From positions 1 through 5,481 of the forward strand of contig JAJYSW010000213.1 in assembly GCA_021793335.1 (NCBI GenBank): a DNA stretch of 5,481 nt, given 5' to 3'. How positions within the stretch are numbered: the first letter of the stretch is position 1; every line of letters begins with the position of its first letter. Below the pieces are notes generated by a model. The model searched no databases. It was not told where the DNA came from and was given only the letters and a program-made list of their open reading frames with translations. Of this stretch, positions 1 to 5,420 are shown piece by piece. The DNA comes from Actinomycetes bacterium. GTDB taxonomy: Bacteria > Actinomycetota > Actinomycetes > Mycobacteriales > Micromonosporaceae. Both the position numbers and the translations under genes were made by a program.

Positions 1-127
1 CCACGTGATCGCCAACGGCATCGAATGGGCCCGGCCCGACCGGGAACGCGAGACACCGACGCTGCTGCGCTACGACACCGACGACTTCTTCAACGGCCAG
101 GGCTACCGAGGAGCGTTCGAACGATGA
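1..127 (+). CDS. ThuA-like domain protein, C-terminal end (partial, 5' end outside window)
   Basis: An open frame runs from base 2 to a TGA at 125-127 and gives the last 41 residues of a protein. It begins HVIANGIEWARP, which resembles the end of ThuA-like (trehalose utilisation) proteins, where a final helix of the form V-x-R-x-I-x-N-x-I-x-W-A-x-P closes the glutamine-amidotransferase-like fold. A charged tail of about 29 residues follows (ending GYRGAFER). Third codon positions are almost all G or C, as expected of a real gene. ThuA proteins are usually encoded beside Gfo/Idh/MocA dehydrogenases, and the next gene is one; the two overlap by 4 bases (ATGA). The biochemical role of ThuA is poorly defined, and in rhizobia it works with ThuB in trehalose catabolism. 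The call rests on a short tail plus context, so it is likely but not certain. Confidence 0.72.
   Translation, partial: HVIANGIEWARPDRERETPTLLRYDTDDFFNGQGYRGAFER
108..113 (+). promoter_or_regulatory. Ribosome binding site for the first Gfo/Idh/MocA gene
   Basis: GAGGAG lies inside the upstream coding end, 10 bases before the ATG at 124. It supports that ATG over an in-frame ATG at base 25, which is buried inside the ThuA-like coding region and would add 33 residues of out-of-frame-looking Arg/Pro/Leu sequence ahead of the Rossmann fold. Confidence 0.6.
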
Positions 128-1239
128 CCTTCCGCACCATCGCCTCCGAAGGGCCCCTGCGCCTCATCGTGGTCGGCGCCGGCGGCATGGGACGGGCCTG
201 GGCCAGCACGATCGGGGCCGACCCGGACGCCGAACTCGTCGGCATCGCCGACCTCTCGGCCGCCGCCGCCGAAGCCGCCGCGGCCGAGACCGGTGTGCCC
301 GACCTCGCGTTGGGATCCGACGCGATCGAACTGGCCCGCCGCACCGGCGCCGACGCCGTCGTCAACGCGACCGTCCCCGAAGCCCACCACCCGGTCACGA
401 CGGCCGCGCTCCTGGCGGGCCTGCCGGTGCTGGGGGAGAAGCCGGTCGCCGCGAGCGTGGCCGAAGGGCTCTCGCTCGCCGCCGCGGCCGAGCACACCGG
501 GCAGCTGTTCATGGTCAGCCAGTCCCGCCGCTACCATCGCTCGCTGCACCGGGCCAAACACCGCACCGCCGCGCTCGGGGCCGTCGGGATCGTCACGGTC
601 GACTTCTTCAAGGCCCCCCGATTCGGCGGCTTCCGCGAGGAGATGGCGAGCCCGCTCCTGCTGGACATGGCCATACACCAGTTCGACATGGCCCGGTTCC
701 TCCTCGACGCCGACCCCGTCGCCGTCTCCTGCGAGGAGCACAATCCCGCCTGGAGCTGGTACACCGGCGACGCGGCCGCCACCGCGGTCTTCGCCATGGA
801 AGGCGGGGCCCGGTTCGTCTTCAACGGCAGCTGGTGCAGCCCCGGCTTCGAGACCTCCTGGAACGGTTCCTGGCGGATCTCGGCCGAACACGGCACCGTG
901 CTGTGGGACGGCGAGGGCGAGCCCCTCGCCGACCCGGTCGGTGACGTCGCGGACGTCACCGACCCGGGTCTGGGCATCGCCGGATCGCTGCGCGAGTTCA
1001 TCGCCGCCCTCCGGCACGGCGAAGAACCGATGGGACGAGTGCACGCCAACGTCATGAGCCTCGCTATGGTCGAGGCCGCGACGCAGAGCGCGTCGCAGGC
1101 TCGGCGGGTCGCGATCGACGATGTGCTCGGCAGCTCCTGGGAGACCGCGCTCGCGACCGAGCGCAACACCGACGTGCTCGCCGTCATGAAATCATGGACA
1201 TCCGTTCGCGATGCCCTGAAACAGAGGAGCCCGCAGTGA
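124..1239 (+). CDS. Gfo/Idh/MocA family NAD(P)-dependent oxidoreductase (first of two)
   Basis: A 371-residue cytoplasmic oxidoreductase, expected to oxidise or reduce a hydroxyl/keto group on a sugar, polyol or glycoside. The N-terminal Rossmann domain opens with LIVVGAGGMG, giving the classic GxGxxG at G18, G20 and G23. The second strand ends in an acidic residue (IADLS, D43), which in this fold usually favours NAD over NADP. The family EKP motif is present (LGEKP, residues 105-107, with the conserved Lys106). The C-terminal alpha/beta domain carries LLLDMAIHQFD, with D181 and H185 at the positions that normally complete the active site. Residues about 340-360 show the usual closing helix pattern (SLAMVEAATQSA). 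Length is typical of the family. The ATG overlaps the TGA of the ThuA-like gene, and the stop overlaps the GTG of the next gene, so translation is probably coupled along the operon. A ThuB-like role is possible by context, but the substrate cannot be read from the sequence. Confidence 0.93.
   Translation: MTFRTIASEGPLRLIVVGAGGMGRAWASTIGADPDAELVGIADLSAAAAEAAAAETGVPDLALGSDAIELARRTGADAVVNATVPEAHHPVTTAALLAGLPVLGEKPVAASVAEGLSLAAAAEHTGQLFMVSQSRRYHRSLHRAKHRTAALGAVGIVTVDFFKAPRFGGFREEMASPLLLDMAIHQFDMARFLLDADPVAVSCEEHNPAWSWYTGDAAATAVFAMEGGARFVFNGSWCSPGFETSWNGSWRISAEHGTVLWDGEGEPLADPVGDVADVTDPGLGIAGSLREFIAALRHGEEPMGRVHANVMSLAMVEAATQSASQARRVAIDDVLGSSWETALATERNTDVLAVMKSWTSVRDALKQRSPQ
1223..1229 (+). promoter_or_regulatory. 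Ribosome binding site deciding the GTG start of the second oxidoreductase
   Basis: AGAGGAG lies 6 bases before GTG at 1236 (GTGA overlap with the upstream stop). An in-frame ATG at 1194 would add 14 residues (MDIRSRCPETEEPA) that do not resemble a Rossmann N-terminus and has no comparable purine-rich site in front. The GTG is therefore preferred. Confidence 0.65.
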
Positions 1240-2405
1240 GTGAAACCGAAACGCTCGGCATCGGCATGGTCGGCTACGCCTTCATGGGCGCGGCCCACTC
1301 GCACGCGTGGCGGACCGCGCCGCGCTTCTTCGACCTGCCGCTCGCACCCCGCATGGCCGCCGTCGCCGGACGCGACCCGGACCGCGTCGCCGCCGCGGCG
1401 ACGCGACTGGGCTGGGAGTCCAGCGAGACCGACTGGCGACGCCTGATCGAACGGGACGACATCGACCTGATCGACATCTGCGTCCCCGGCGACCTGCACG
1501 CCGAGATCGCGATCGCCGCGCTCGAAGCCGGCAAGCACGTGCTGTGCGAGAAGCCCCTGGCGAACTCGGTGGCCGAAGCCGAGCAGATGACGGCGGCCGC
1601 CGAGGCGGCGGCGCCCCGGGCCCTGGCGATGTGCGGCTTCAGCTACCGGCGTACCCCCGCGCTCTCGCTCGCGAAGCGCCTGGTCGACTCGGGTGCGCTC
1701 GGGAGCATCCGCCATGTGCGCGCGCAGTACCTCCAGGACTGGCTCTCCGACGAGAACGCGCCCTTGACCTGGCGGCTCGACAAGACGAAGTCCGGTTCGG
1801 GCGCTCTGGGCGATATCGGCGCGCACATCGTCGACGCCGCCCAGTGGATCGCCGGATCGAATGTCACCGGCGTCTCGGCGATGCTGGAGACCTTCGTCGA
1901 GGAGCGTCCCGTCGGCGGCGACTTCGTGGGTCTGGGCGGCCACGGCGGCACCGATGGGCCCAAGGGACCGGTGACCGTGGACGACGCCGCGATCTTCACC
2001 GCCCGGTTCGACGACGGCGCGATCGGTGTCTTCGAGGCGACCCGCTTCGCCCTCGGACGGAAGAACGCGATGCGGCTGGAGATCAACGGCTCGAAGGCCG
2101 CCCTCGCATTCGACTTCGAGGACTTGAACTCCCTGTGGTTCTACGATTCGGCCGAAGCGCCCAATGCCGGATTCCGCCGGATTCTGGCCACCGAGCCGGA
2201 ACACCCCTACACCGGCAACTGGTGGCCGGTGGGGCACGGGCTCGGTTACGAGCACGCCTTCACGCATCAGGCCGTGGACCTCGTCGAGGCGATCGCACGC
2301 GGCGAGCAGCCCAGGCCCTCGTTCGCGGAAGCGCTCGGCGTCCAGCGTGTCCTGGCCGCGGTCGAGGCGAGCGCCGCGGACCAGAGCCGCTGGACGGAGG
2401 TCTGA
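1236..2405 (+). CDS. Gfo/Idh/MocA family NAD(P)-dependent oxidoreductase (second of two)
   Basis: A 389-residue oxidoreductase of the same superfamily as its neighbour but clearly a different subfamily. The first strand and nucleotide loop read GIGMVGYAFMG, so the usual middle glycine of GxGxxG is alanine (G13-x-A15-x-x-G18); this looks like a subfamily trait, not damage. The EKP motif is at residues 105-107 (LCEKPLANS). The substrate-domain motif GDIGAHIVDAAQW gives D193, H197 and D200 as active-site candidates. A glycine-rich loop at about 227-245 (GGHGGTDGPKG within it) precedes the open-faced sheet. A conserved-looking block near the end reads NWWPVGHGLGYEHAF, before a family-typical C-terminal helix (ALGVQRVLAAVEASA). 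There is no signal peptide, so it is cytoplasmic. It starts within the stop of the preceding dehydrogenase and is the last gene of the operon before a convergent tetR gene. Two non-identical dehydrogenases in one operon suggest successive or opposing redox steps on one sugar (inference). Confidence 0.94.
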   Translation: MSETETLGIGMVGYAFMGAAHSHAWRTAPRFFDLPLAPRMAAVAGRDPDRVAAAATRLGWESSETDWRRLIERDDIDLIDICVPGDLHAEIAIAALEAGKHVLCEKPLANSVAEAEQMTAAAEAAAPRALAMCGFSYRRTPALSLAKRLVDSGALGSIRHVRAQYLQDWLSDENAPLTWRLDKTKSGSGALGDIGAHIVDAAQWIAGSNVTGVSAMLETFVEERPVGGDFVGLGGHGGTDGPKGPVTVDDAAIFTARFDDGAIGVFEATRFALGRKNAMRLEINGSKAALAFDFEDLNSLWFYDSAEAPNAGFRRILATEPEHPYTGNWWPVGHGLGYEHAFTHQAVDLVEAIARGEQPRPSFAEALGVQRVLAAVEASAADQSRWTEV

Positions 2406-2526
2406 GCCGCGCCCTGAGACCGGTTCCGGCGGCGTCCGCGCTCCTGGCACGCCTCGCGTGACCGCGGACGTCGCTGGAATGCGGCGCTTCGAGCTCCCAC
2501 TCGACCGGACTCGGCCAGGGACGCCG

Positions 2527-2557
2527 GCACCGCTCCGGTGACCGGTGCGTTCCGGAG
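2527..2557. terminator. Overlapping inverted repeats in a convergent gap, candidate bidirectional terminator
   Basis: The 176 bases between the oxidoreductase stop (2405) and the repressor stop (2582) hold no gene that I can support. Two alternative stems are visible here: GCACCG (2527-2532) with CGGTGC (2543-2548), and CTCCGG (2533-2538) with CCGGAG (2552-2557). Neither is followed by a T-run on either strand. The position between converging genes fits a terminator, but stems this short arise by chance in DNA this GC-rich. Confidence 0.35.
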
Positions 2558-2568
2558 TGGGCGGTGGA

Positions 2569-2585
2569 CTGAGAGGTGCTCTCAG
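2569..2585. terminator. Perfect 7-bp hairpin over the tetR stop codon
   Basis: CTGAGAG (2569-2575), a 3-base GTG loop, then CTCTCAG (2579-2585). The right arm contains the stop codon of the minus-strand repressor gene (TCA at 2582-2584 on the plus strand). No T-tract follows on either strand. It may contribute to 3' end formation for either converging transcript; the function is inferred from position only. Confidence 0.4.
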
Positions 2586-3232
2586 GACCGGGCGGCCGCC
2601 CGGTTCGACCTCGATCGGGCGGCGGCGAAACCGTCCAGCAGCGCCCCGAGGGCGAACTCGAAGCGCGCCGCGGCCCCGCCGCCGGATCGGGAGGCCGCGG
2701 CGAACCGGGGGTAGGCCGCGGCGTCGACCGGCTCTGCAGCGGCGTCGCCGGTTTCGCCCGCGGCGGCGATGATCGCGTGCCCGATGACGAGGCCGTTGAG
2801 GGCATAGACGGCGTCGAGGGCCAGGCTCGGCTCGAATCCGCTCTCCTCCAATGCCAAGAGCGCATACTCCATGGCCTCGTGGTTCCGCGGTGTCTGTGCA
2901 GGCCGCGAGATGACCAGGGGCAGCACCGCGGGGTGCGCCGACAGCGTCGCCAGCAGCTCGTCGGCGTAGGACCGCATCCACTCGCGCCAGTCCCGTCCTT
3001 CCGGCGGCCGGGCCGACGAGGGTTGGGCGAAGACGTGTTCGACCAATCCGTCGAGCAGTGCCTCTTTGCCCTCGACGTGGTGGTACAGGGCCATGGCCTC
3101 GACTCCGAGCGAGGCGCCGAGGCGGCGCATCGACAGCGCCTTGAGTCCCTCTCGGTCCACCAGGTCCAATGCGGCGCCGAGGATGGCCTCTCTCGTCAGT
3201 CCCGCTCGTCGGCCCCGCTCCCGCCGTGCCAT
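2582..3232 (-). CDS. TetR-family transcriptional repressor
   Basis: A 216-residue DNA-binding regulator. The N-terminal domain (about residues 12-61) has the TetR helix-turn-helix, with LSMRRLGASLGVEAMALYHHV at about 33-53 followed by GKEALLD, the diagnostic TetR motif order. The rest is a helical ligand-binding and dimerisation domain of the tetracycline-repressor C-terminal type (WREWMRSYADELLA, then HPAVLPLVISRP), with an Ala/Gly-rich segment near 165-190 that may be a flexible loop. The ATG at 3232 is preceded by GAGAGGGAG (plus-strand 3237-3245) at 4 bases. An upstream in-frame GTG at 3247 would add five residues but would leave that site inside the coding region, so it is less likely. 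The gene diverges from the membrane-protein/esterase operon, with two TTTACnnnGTAAA dyads between them. It is therefore expected to repress both itself and that operon until a ligand binds. The ligand is unknown; a hydrophobic compound or ester related to the esterase substrate is a reasonable guess. Confidence 0.93.
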   Translation of the reverse strand: MARRERGRRAGLTREAILGAALDLVDREGLKALSMRRLGASLGVEAMALYHHVEGKEALLDGLVEHVFAQPSSARPPEGRDWREWMRSYADELLATLSAHPAVLPLVISRPAQTPRNHEAMEYALLALEESGFEPSLALDAVYALNGLVIGHAIIAAAGETGDAAAEPVDAAAYPRFAAASRSGGGAAARFEFALGALLDGFAAARSRSNRAAARS

Positions 3233-3248
3233 TGTGCTCCCTCTCACC

Positions 3249-3278
3249 TTGACGACATTTACGTTGTAAAAATATCAT
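3249..3278 (+). promoter_or_regulatory. Candidate sigma-70-type promoter for the membrane protein/esterase operon
   Basis: TTGACG (-35, 3249-3254), an 18-base spacer, then TATCAT (-10, 3273-3278). This puts transcription start near 3285, about 30 bases before the ATG. The first operator dyad fills much of the spacer. On the minus strand the same AT-rich stretch offers only weaker pairs (for example TTTACG with GATATT, 20 bases apart), so the repressor's own promoter probably overlaps here but I cannot place it with confidence. Confidence 0.6.
3258..3270. promoter_or_regulatory. TetR operator 1 (TTTACnnnGTAAA dyad)
   Basis: TTTAC-GTT-GTAAA, a perfect 5+5 inverted repeat with a 3-base centre, flanked by A on both sides. 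It lies between the -35 and -10 of the plus-strand promoter, so a bound repressor would exclude RNA polymerase. The same dyad recurs at 3290, which makes chance very unlikely in DNA otherwise rich in G and C. Confidence 0.85.
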
Positions 3279-3289
3279 CGGCGCTGTAA

Positions 3290-3302
3290 TTTACATCGTA
3301 AA
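3290..3302. promoter_or_regulatory. TetR operator 2 (TTTACnnnGTAAA dyad)
   Basis: TTTAC-ATC-GTAAA, with the same arms, spacer length and A flanks as operator 1, giving a shared 15-base pattern ATTTACnnnGTAAAA. Its centre is 32 bp from that of operator 1, about three helical turns, so two repressor dimers would sit on the same DNA face. It lies just after the predicted plus-strand transcription start. An extra GTAA half-site (3286-3289) abuts it, forming an overlapping 11-base palindrome TGTAATTTACA at 3285-3295. Confidence 0.85.
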
Positions 3303-3304
3303 AT

Positions 3305-3313
3305 AAGGGAGGG
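3305..3313 (+). promoter_or_regulatory. Ribosome binding site for the membrane protein gene
   Basis: AAGGGAGGG, a strong purine site, lies 3 bases before ATG 3317 and 6 bases before the adjacent ATG 3320. The spacing favours the second ATG, which would shorten the protein by only one residue. Operator 2 ends 2 bases upstream. Confidence 0.65.
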
Positions 3314-3316
3314 ATC

Positions 3317-3772
3317 ATGATGACCGCCACCGAACACCGACCAGCCGCCCTGTACCTGGGGCTCGCGCTGACCGCGCTGGTCGCCCTCGCTCCGCTGATC
3401 GACACGGCCACCGCCGGCTCGATCGCCGAGCATGTCCGCGCCGCCTACCCGGACTGGCCCGCCGACCACGTCCGACTCGAACGCAACGCCATCGTCGCCT
3501 GGACGGCGATCACCAACGCCCTCGGCATCCCGCTGTGGCTGTGGACGATCCGCCTCGTCGGCAAGGGGCGCCGCCGCGCCCGGACGGTGGCGGCCTGGGC
3601 TTTCGCCGCCGGGGCCGGCCTGGCGCTGCTCAACCTCAGTTTCGGCAGCGAGCAATACGAGACCGTGCTGCCCCCGTTCTTCGGACTGATCGGACTCCTG
3701 CCCTCCCTCGTGGGCCTCGTCGCACTCGTCGCCGTATGGAAGCGGTCCGCCGCGCCGAAGGAGACTCGATGA
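3317..3772 (+). CDS. Small four-helix integral membrane protein of unknown function
   Basis: A 151-residue protein (150 if translation begins at the second of the two tandem ATGs) that I do not recognise as a named family. Hydrophobic segments are at about 10-29, 58-81, 88-109 and 119-141. The loop between segments 2 and 3 (RLVGKGRRRAR) and the C-terminus (KRSAAPKETR) are strongly basic. By the positive-inside rule this puts both termini and that loop in the cytoplasm, and the 28-residue first loop (AEHVRAAYPDWPADHVRLER) outside. That loop is charged and has two aromatics, and could be the ligand- or partner-contacting part. The gene is the first under the two TetR operators, and its TGA overlaps the ATG of the esterase by 4 bases, so the two products are made together. 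It is too small for a typical transporter of the major facilitator type; a homo-oligomeric channel, small exporter or membrane accessory protein are all possible. No function can be assigned from the sequence alone. Confidence 0.88.
   Translation: MMTATEHRPAALYLGLALTALVALAPLIDTATAGSIAEHVRAAYPDWPADHVRLERNAIVAWTAITNALGIPLWLWTIRLVGKGRRRARTVAAWAFAAGAGLALLNLSFGSEQYETVLPPFFGLIGLLPSLVGLVALVAVWKRSAAPKETR
3758..3763 (+). promoter_or_regulatory. Ribosome binding site for the carboxylesterase
   Basis: AAGGAG lies 5 bases before ATG 3769 and inside the end of the membrane protein gene. It supports this start over an in-frame ATG at 3535, whose 78-residue extension would be an Arg/Pro-rich shadow of the membrane protein. 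Confidence 0.7.
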
Positions 3773-5277
3773 CACCGCGAAGCGCGCCGATCGCCGCCAC
3801 CCGCGCCGGGGCGGTACGAGGAGCCGTGCACAAGGGCCGGTACGTGTTCCGCGGCGTGCCGTTCGCAGCGCCGCCCACCGGCATCGACCGATACCTGCCG
3901 CCGCGGCCGACTCCGCCGTGGACCGGTGTCCGCGGCGCCGTCCGCGACGGCCCGACGCCGCCGCAGCCCCCGTCGCTGGCCCCGATGGACGCGTTCTACC
4001 CGACCGTGCCCGGCGAGGACTGCCTGAACCTCAACGTCTGGACCACCGACCTCGGCGAGGCGTGCCTGCCGGTCATGGTGTGGCTCTACGGCGGCGGGTT
4101 CGTCAACGGCTCCAACATCCTCTACAACGGAGAGCGGTTCGCCCGCGACGGCGTGGTCTTCGTGGCCCCCAACTACCGCCTCGGCGCCGAAGGATTCCTC
4201 TGCCTCGATGACGGCATCGCCAACGTCGGCCTCCTCGACCAGATCGCGGCGCTGGAGTGGGTGCGGGACAATATCGCCGCGTTCGGCGGCGACCCGGACG
4301 ACGTCACCGTCTTCGGTGAATCGGCCGGGGCGATGAGCGTCGGCGCGCTGCTGGCCATGCCCCGAGCCGCAGGGCTGTTCCATCGCGCGATCCTGCAAAG
4401 CGGTGCGGGCAACACGGTGAGCTCCGTGGAGACCGCTCGCGGCATCGGCCGGCGACTCGCGACGAAGCTCGGCGTCGAACCCGTCCGTGAAGCGATCGCG
4501 GAGGCCGGCGTGGACCGGGTGCTCGCCGCGCAGACGGCCCTCGCGGCCGATCTCGCCCCGCAACCCGACCCGCGGCGGTGGGGAGGCGAGCCGGGCGCGA
4601 GCGTGAACCCGTGGCGCCCGACCGTCGACGGCGACACGCTGCCGACCCTGCCGGTCGACGCGATCGCCGCCGGCGTGTCCGCCGAGATCGACGTGCTGAT
4701 CGGCACCAACGCCGAAGAGGGGCGGCTGTCGCTGGTGCCGGTCGGGGCGATCGAATCCATCACCGAAGCCGACCTCGCCGAGGCGATGCGGCTCTACGGG
4801 CTGCCCGTTCGCCGCGCCCTCGATGCCTACCGGACCGCTTATCCGGACGCCTCGCCCGGCGACCTGCTCGCGATCCTCCAAGGCGACTGGTATTACCGGG
4901 CCCCCGCCACCCGCCTCGCCGAGGCCCGTGCAGACGCCGACGGACACACCTACATGTACGAGTTCGCCTGGCGCTCACCGCAATTCGACGGCCTGCTCGG
5001 CGCCTGCCACGCGCTGGAGATCCCCTTCGTCTTCGACCTGCTCGACGATCCCGTCATGCAGCTGCTCACCGGCCCCACGCCGCCGCAGCGGCTGGCCGAT
5101 CTGATGCACGCGTCCTGGGTCTCCTTCGCCCGGACCGGCCGCGCCGACTGGCCGCGCCACCTGCCGGAGGGCAGGGCCGCGTTCCGATTCGGCAGTGTCT
5201 CGGAACGTCGCTGCGACCCGTTCCCGACCCGGACGCTCTGGAAGGACGTGGACCTGTACGAACCCGGGCTCGGCTAG
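3769..5277 (+). CDS. Type-B carboxylesterase / para-nitrobenzyl esterase-like hydrolase
   Basis: A 502-residue alpha/beta hydrolase of the carboxylesterase type-B family, close in length to bacterial PnbA-type esterases (about 490), which hydrolyse carboxylic esters. There is no signal peptide, so it is cytoplasmic. Motifs in order are: RGVPFAAPPTG near the N-terminus; EDCLNLNVW at 83-91 (second family signature); the oxyanion-hole loop YGGGF at 107-111; the serine signature FGGDPDDVTVFGESAGA with nucleophile Ser185; GTNAEEG with acid Glu317; and GACHALEIPFVF with His414. The triad is therefore complete. Many bacterial relatives have HGGGF where this has YGGGF, a variant also seen in cholinesterases, so activity is still expected. 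The stop is TAG. The gene is the second of an operon controlled by the divergent TetR repressor, which hints that its substrate, or the product, is also the regulator's ligand (inference). Natural substrate unknown. Confidence 0.95.
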   Translation: MTPRSAPIAATRAGAVRGAVHKGRYVFRGVPFAAPPTGIDRYLPPRPTPPWTGVRGAVRDGPTPPQPPSLAPMDAFYPTVPGEDCLNLNVWTTDLGEACLPVMVWLYGGGFVNGSNILYNGERFARDGVVFVAPNYRLGAEGFLCLDDGIANVGLLDQIAALEWVRDNIAAFGGDPDDVTVFGESAGAMSVGALLAMPRAAGLFHRAILQSGAGNTVSSVETARGIGRRLATKLGVEPVREAIAEAGVDRVLAAQTALAADLAPQPDPRRWGGEPGASVNPWRPTVDGDTLPTLPVDAIAAGVSAEIDVLIGTNAEEGRLSLVPVGAIESITEADLAEAMRLYGLPVRRALDAYRTAYPDASPGDLLAILQGDWYYRAPATRLAEARADADGHTYMYEFAWRSPQFDGLLGACHALEIPFVFDLLDDPVMQLLTGPTPPQRLADLMHASWVSFARTGRADWPRHLPEGRAAFRFGSVSERRCDPFPTRTLWKDVDLYEPGLG

Positions 5278-5287
5278 CGGCCGAGCC
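5267..5287 (+). terminator. Hairpin straddling the esterase stop codon
   Basis: GGCTCGGC (5267-5274), a 5-base loop TAGCG containing the TAG stop, then GCCGAGCC (5280-5287): a perfect 8-bp stem. Another GCCGAG (5285-5290) can instead pair with CTCGGC (5306-5311), so two mutually exclusive folds exist. No T-run follows. It may protect or form the 3' end of the esterase mRNA together with the larger hairpin downstream. Confidence 0.45.
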
Positions 5288-5325
5288 GAGAGCGAGGCGG
5301 ACGCCCTCGGCGGCCGCGATCGCGA

Positions 5326-5378
5326 GCGGGCCGGTGAATGGCGGGGGATTAGGGCTCCTCCGCCGTCCACCGGCCCGC
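5326..5378. terminator. Long near-perfect hairpin downstream of the esterase, probable terminator
   Basis: The left arm is GCGGGCCGGTG-AAT-GGCGGGGGA (5326-5348), the loop is TTAGGGC (5349-5355), and the right arm is TCCTCCGCC-GTC-CACCGGCCCGC (5356-5378). The outer 11 bp are perfect. As RNA, the full 23-position stem has a single A-C mismatch plus two G-U pairs. It lies about 50 bases past the esterase stop. There is no following T-tract, but actinomycete terminators often lack one. Its near-symmetry means it could stop transcription from either side. Confidence 0.6.
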
Positions 5379-5420
5379 CGACCGTCTCCCGAGCAGTAAA
5401 CCCGGGCGGTGAGGAACGGG

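Noticed and set aside
252..290. GCC/GAA-rich repeat-like stretch
   Set aside because: It encodes an Ala/Glu-rich helix of the Rossmann domain in the first oxidoreductase; it is codon bias, not a tandem repeat.
103..1044. A 313-codon minus-strand frame opposite the first oxidoreductase
   Set aside because: Gly/Asp/Glu/Arg-rich shadow with no domain or plausible ribosome binding site; the plus strand encodes a complete oxidoreductase.
531..3278. A 915-codon open frame on the minus strand
   Set aside because: It runs antisense to both oxidoreductases and through the tetR gene in another frame. Its product is Arg/Gly/Pro/Asp-rich with no recognisable domain. Such long shadows are normal opposite G/C-biased codons, and all the plus-strand products have clear family motifs.
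3445..4947. A 500-codon open frame on the minus strand opposite the esterase
   Set aside because: Antisense shadow: the product is low-complexity and the opposing plus-strand frame encodes a full catalytic triad.
5310..5324. Overlapping palindromes GCGGCCGC and CGCGATCGCG
   Set aside because: They coincide with rare-cutter restriction sites, but such palindromes are expected by chance at this GC content, and nothing links them to a regulator.
4578..5399. A 273-codon plus-strand frame that runs past the esterase stop
   Set aside because: The product is mostly Arg, Pro and Ala, typical of an out-of-frame reading of GC-rich coding DNA, and it overlaps the esterase over almost its whole length.
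5396..5400. GTAAA, a single half-site of the TetR operator
   Set aside because: There is no partner TTTAC at the required 3-base spacing, so this is a chance five-base match.
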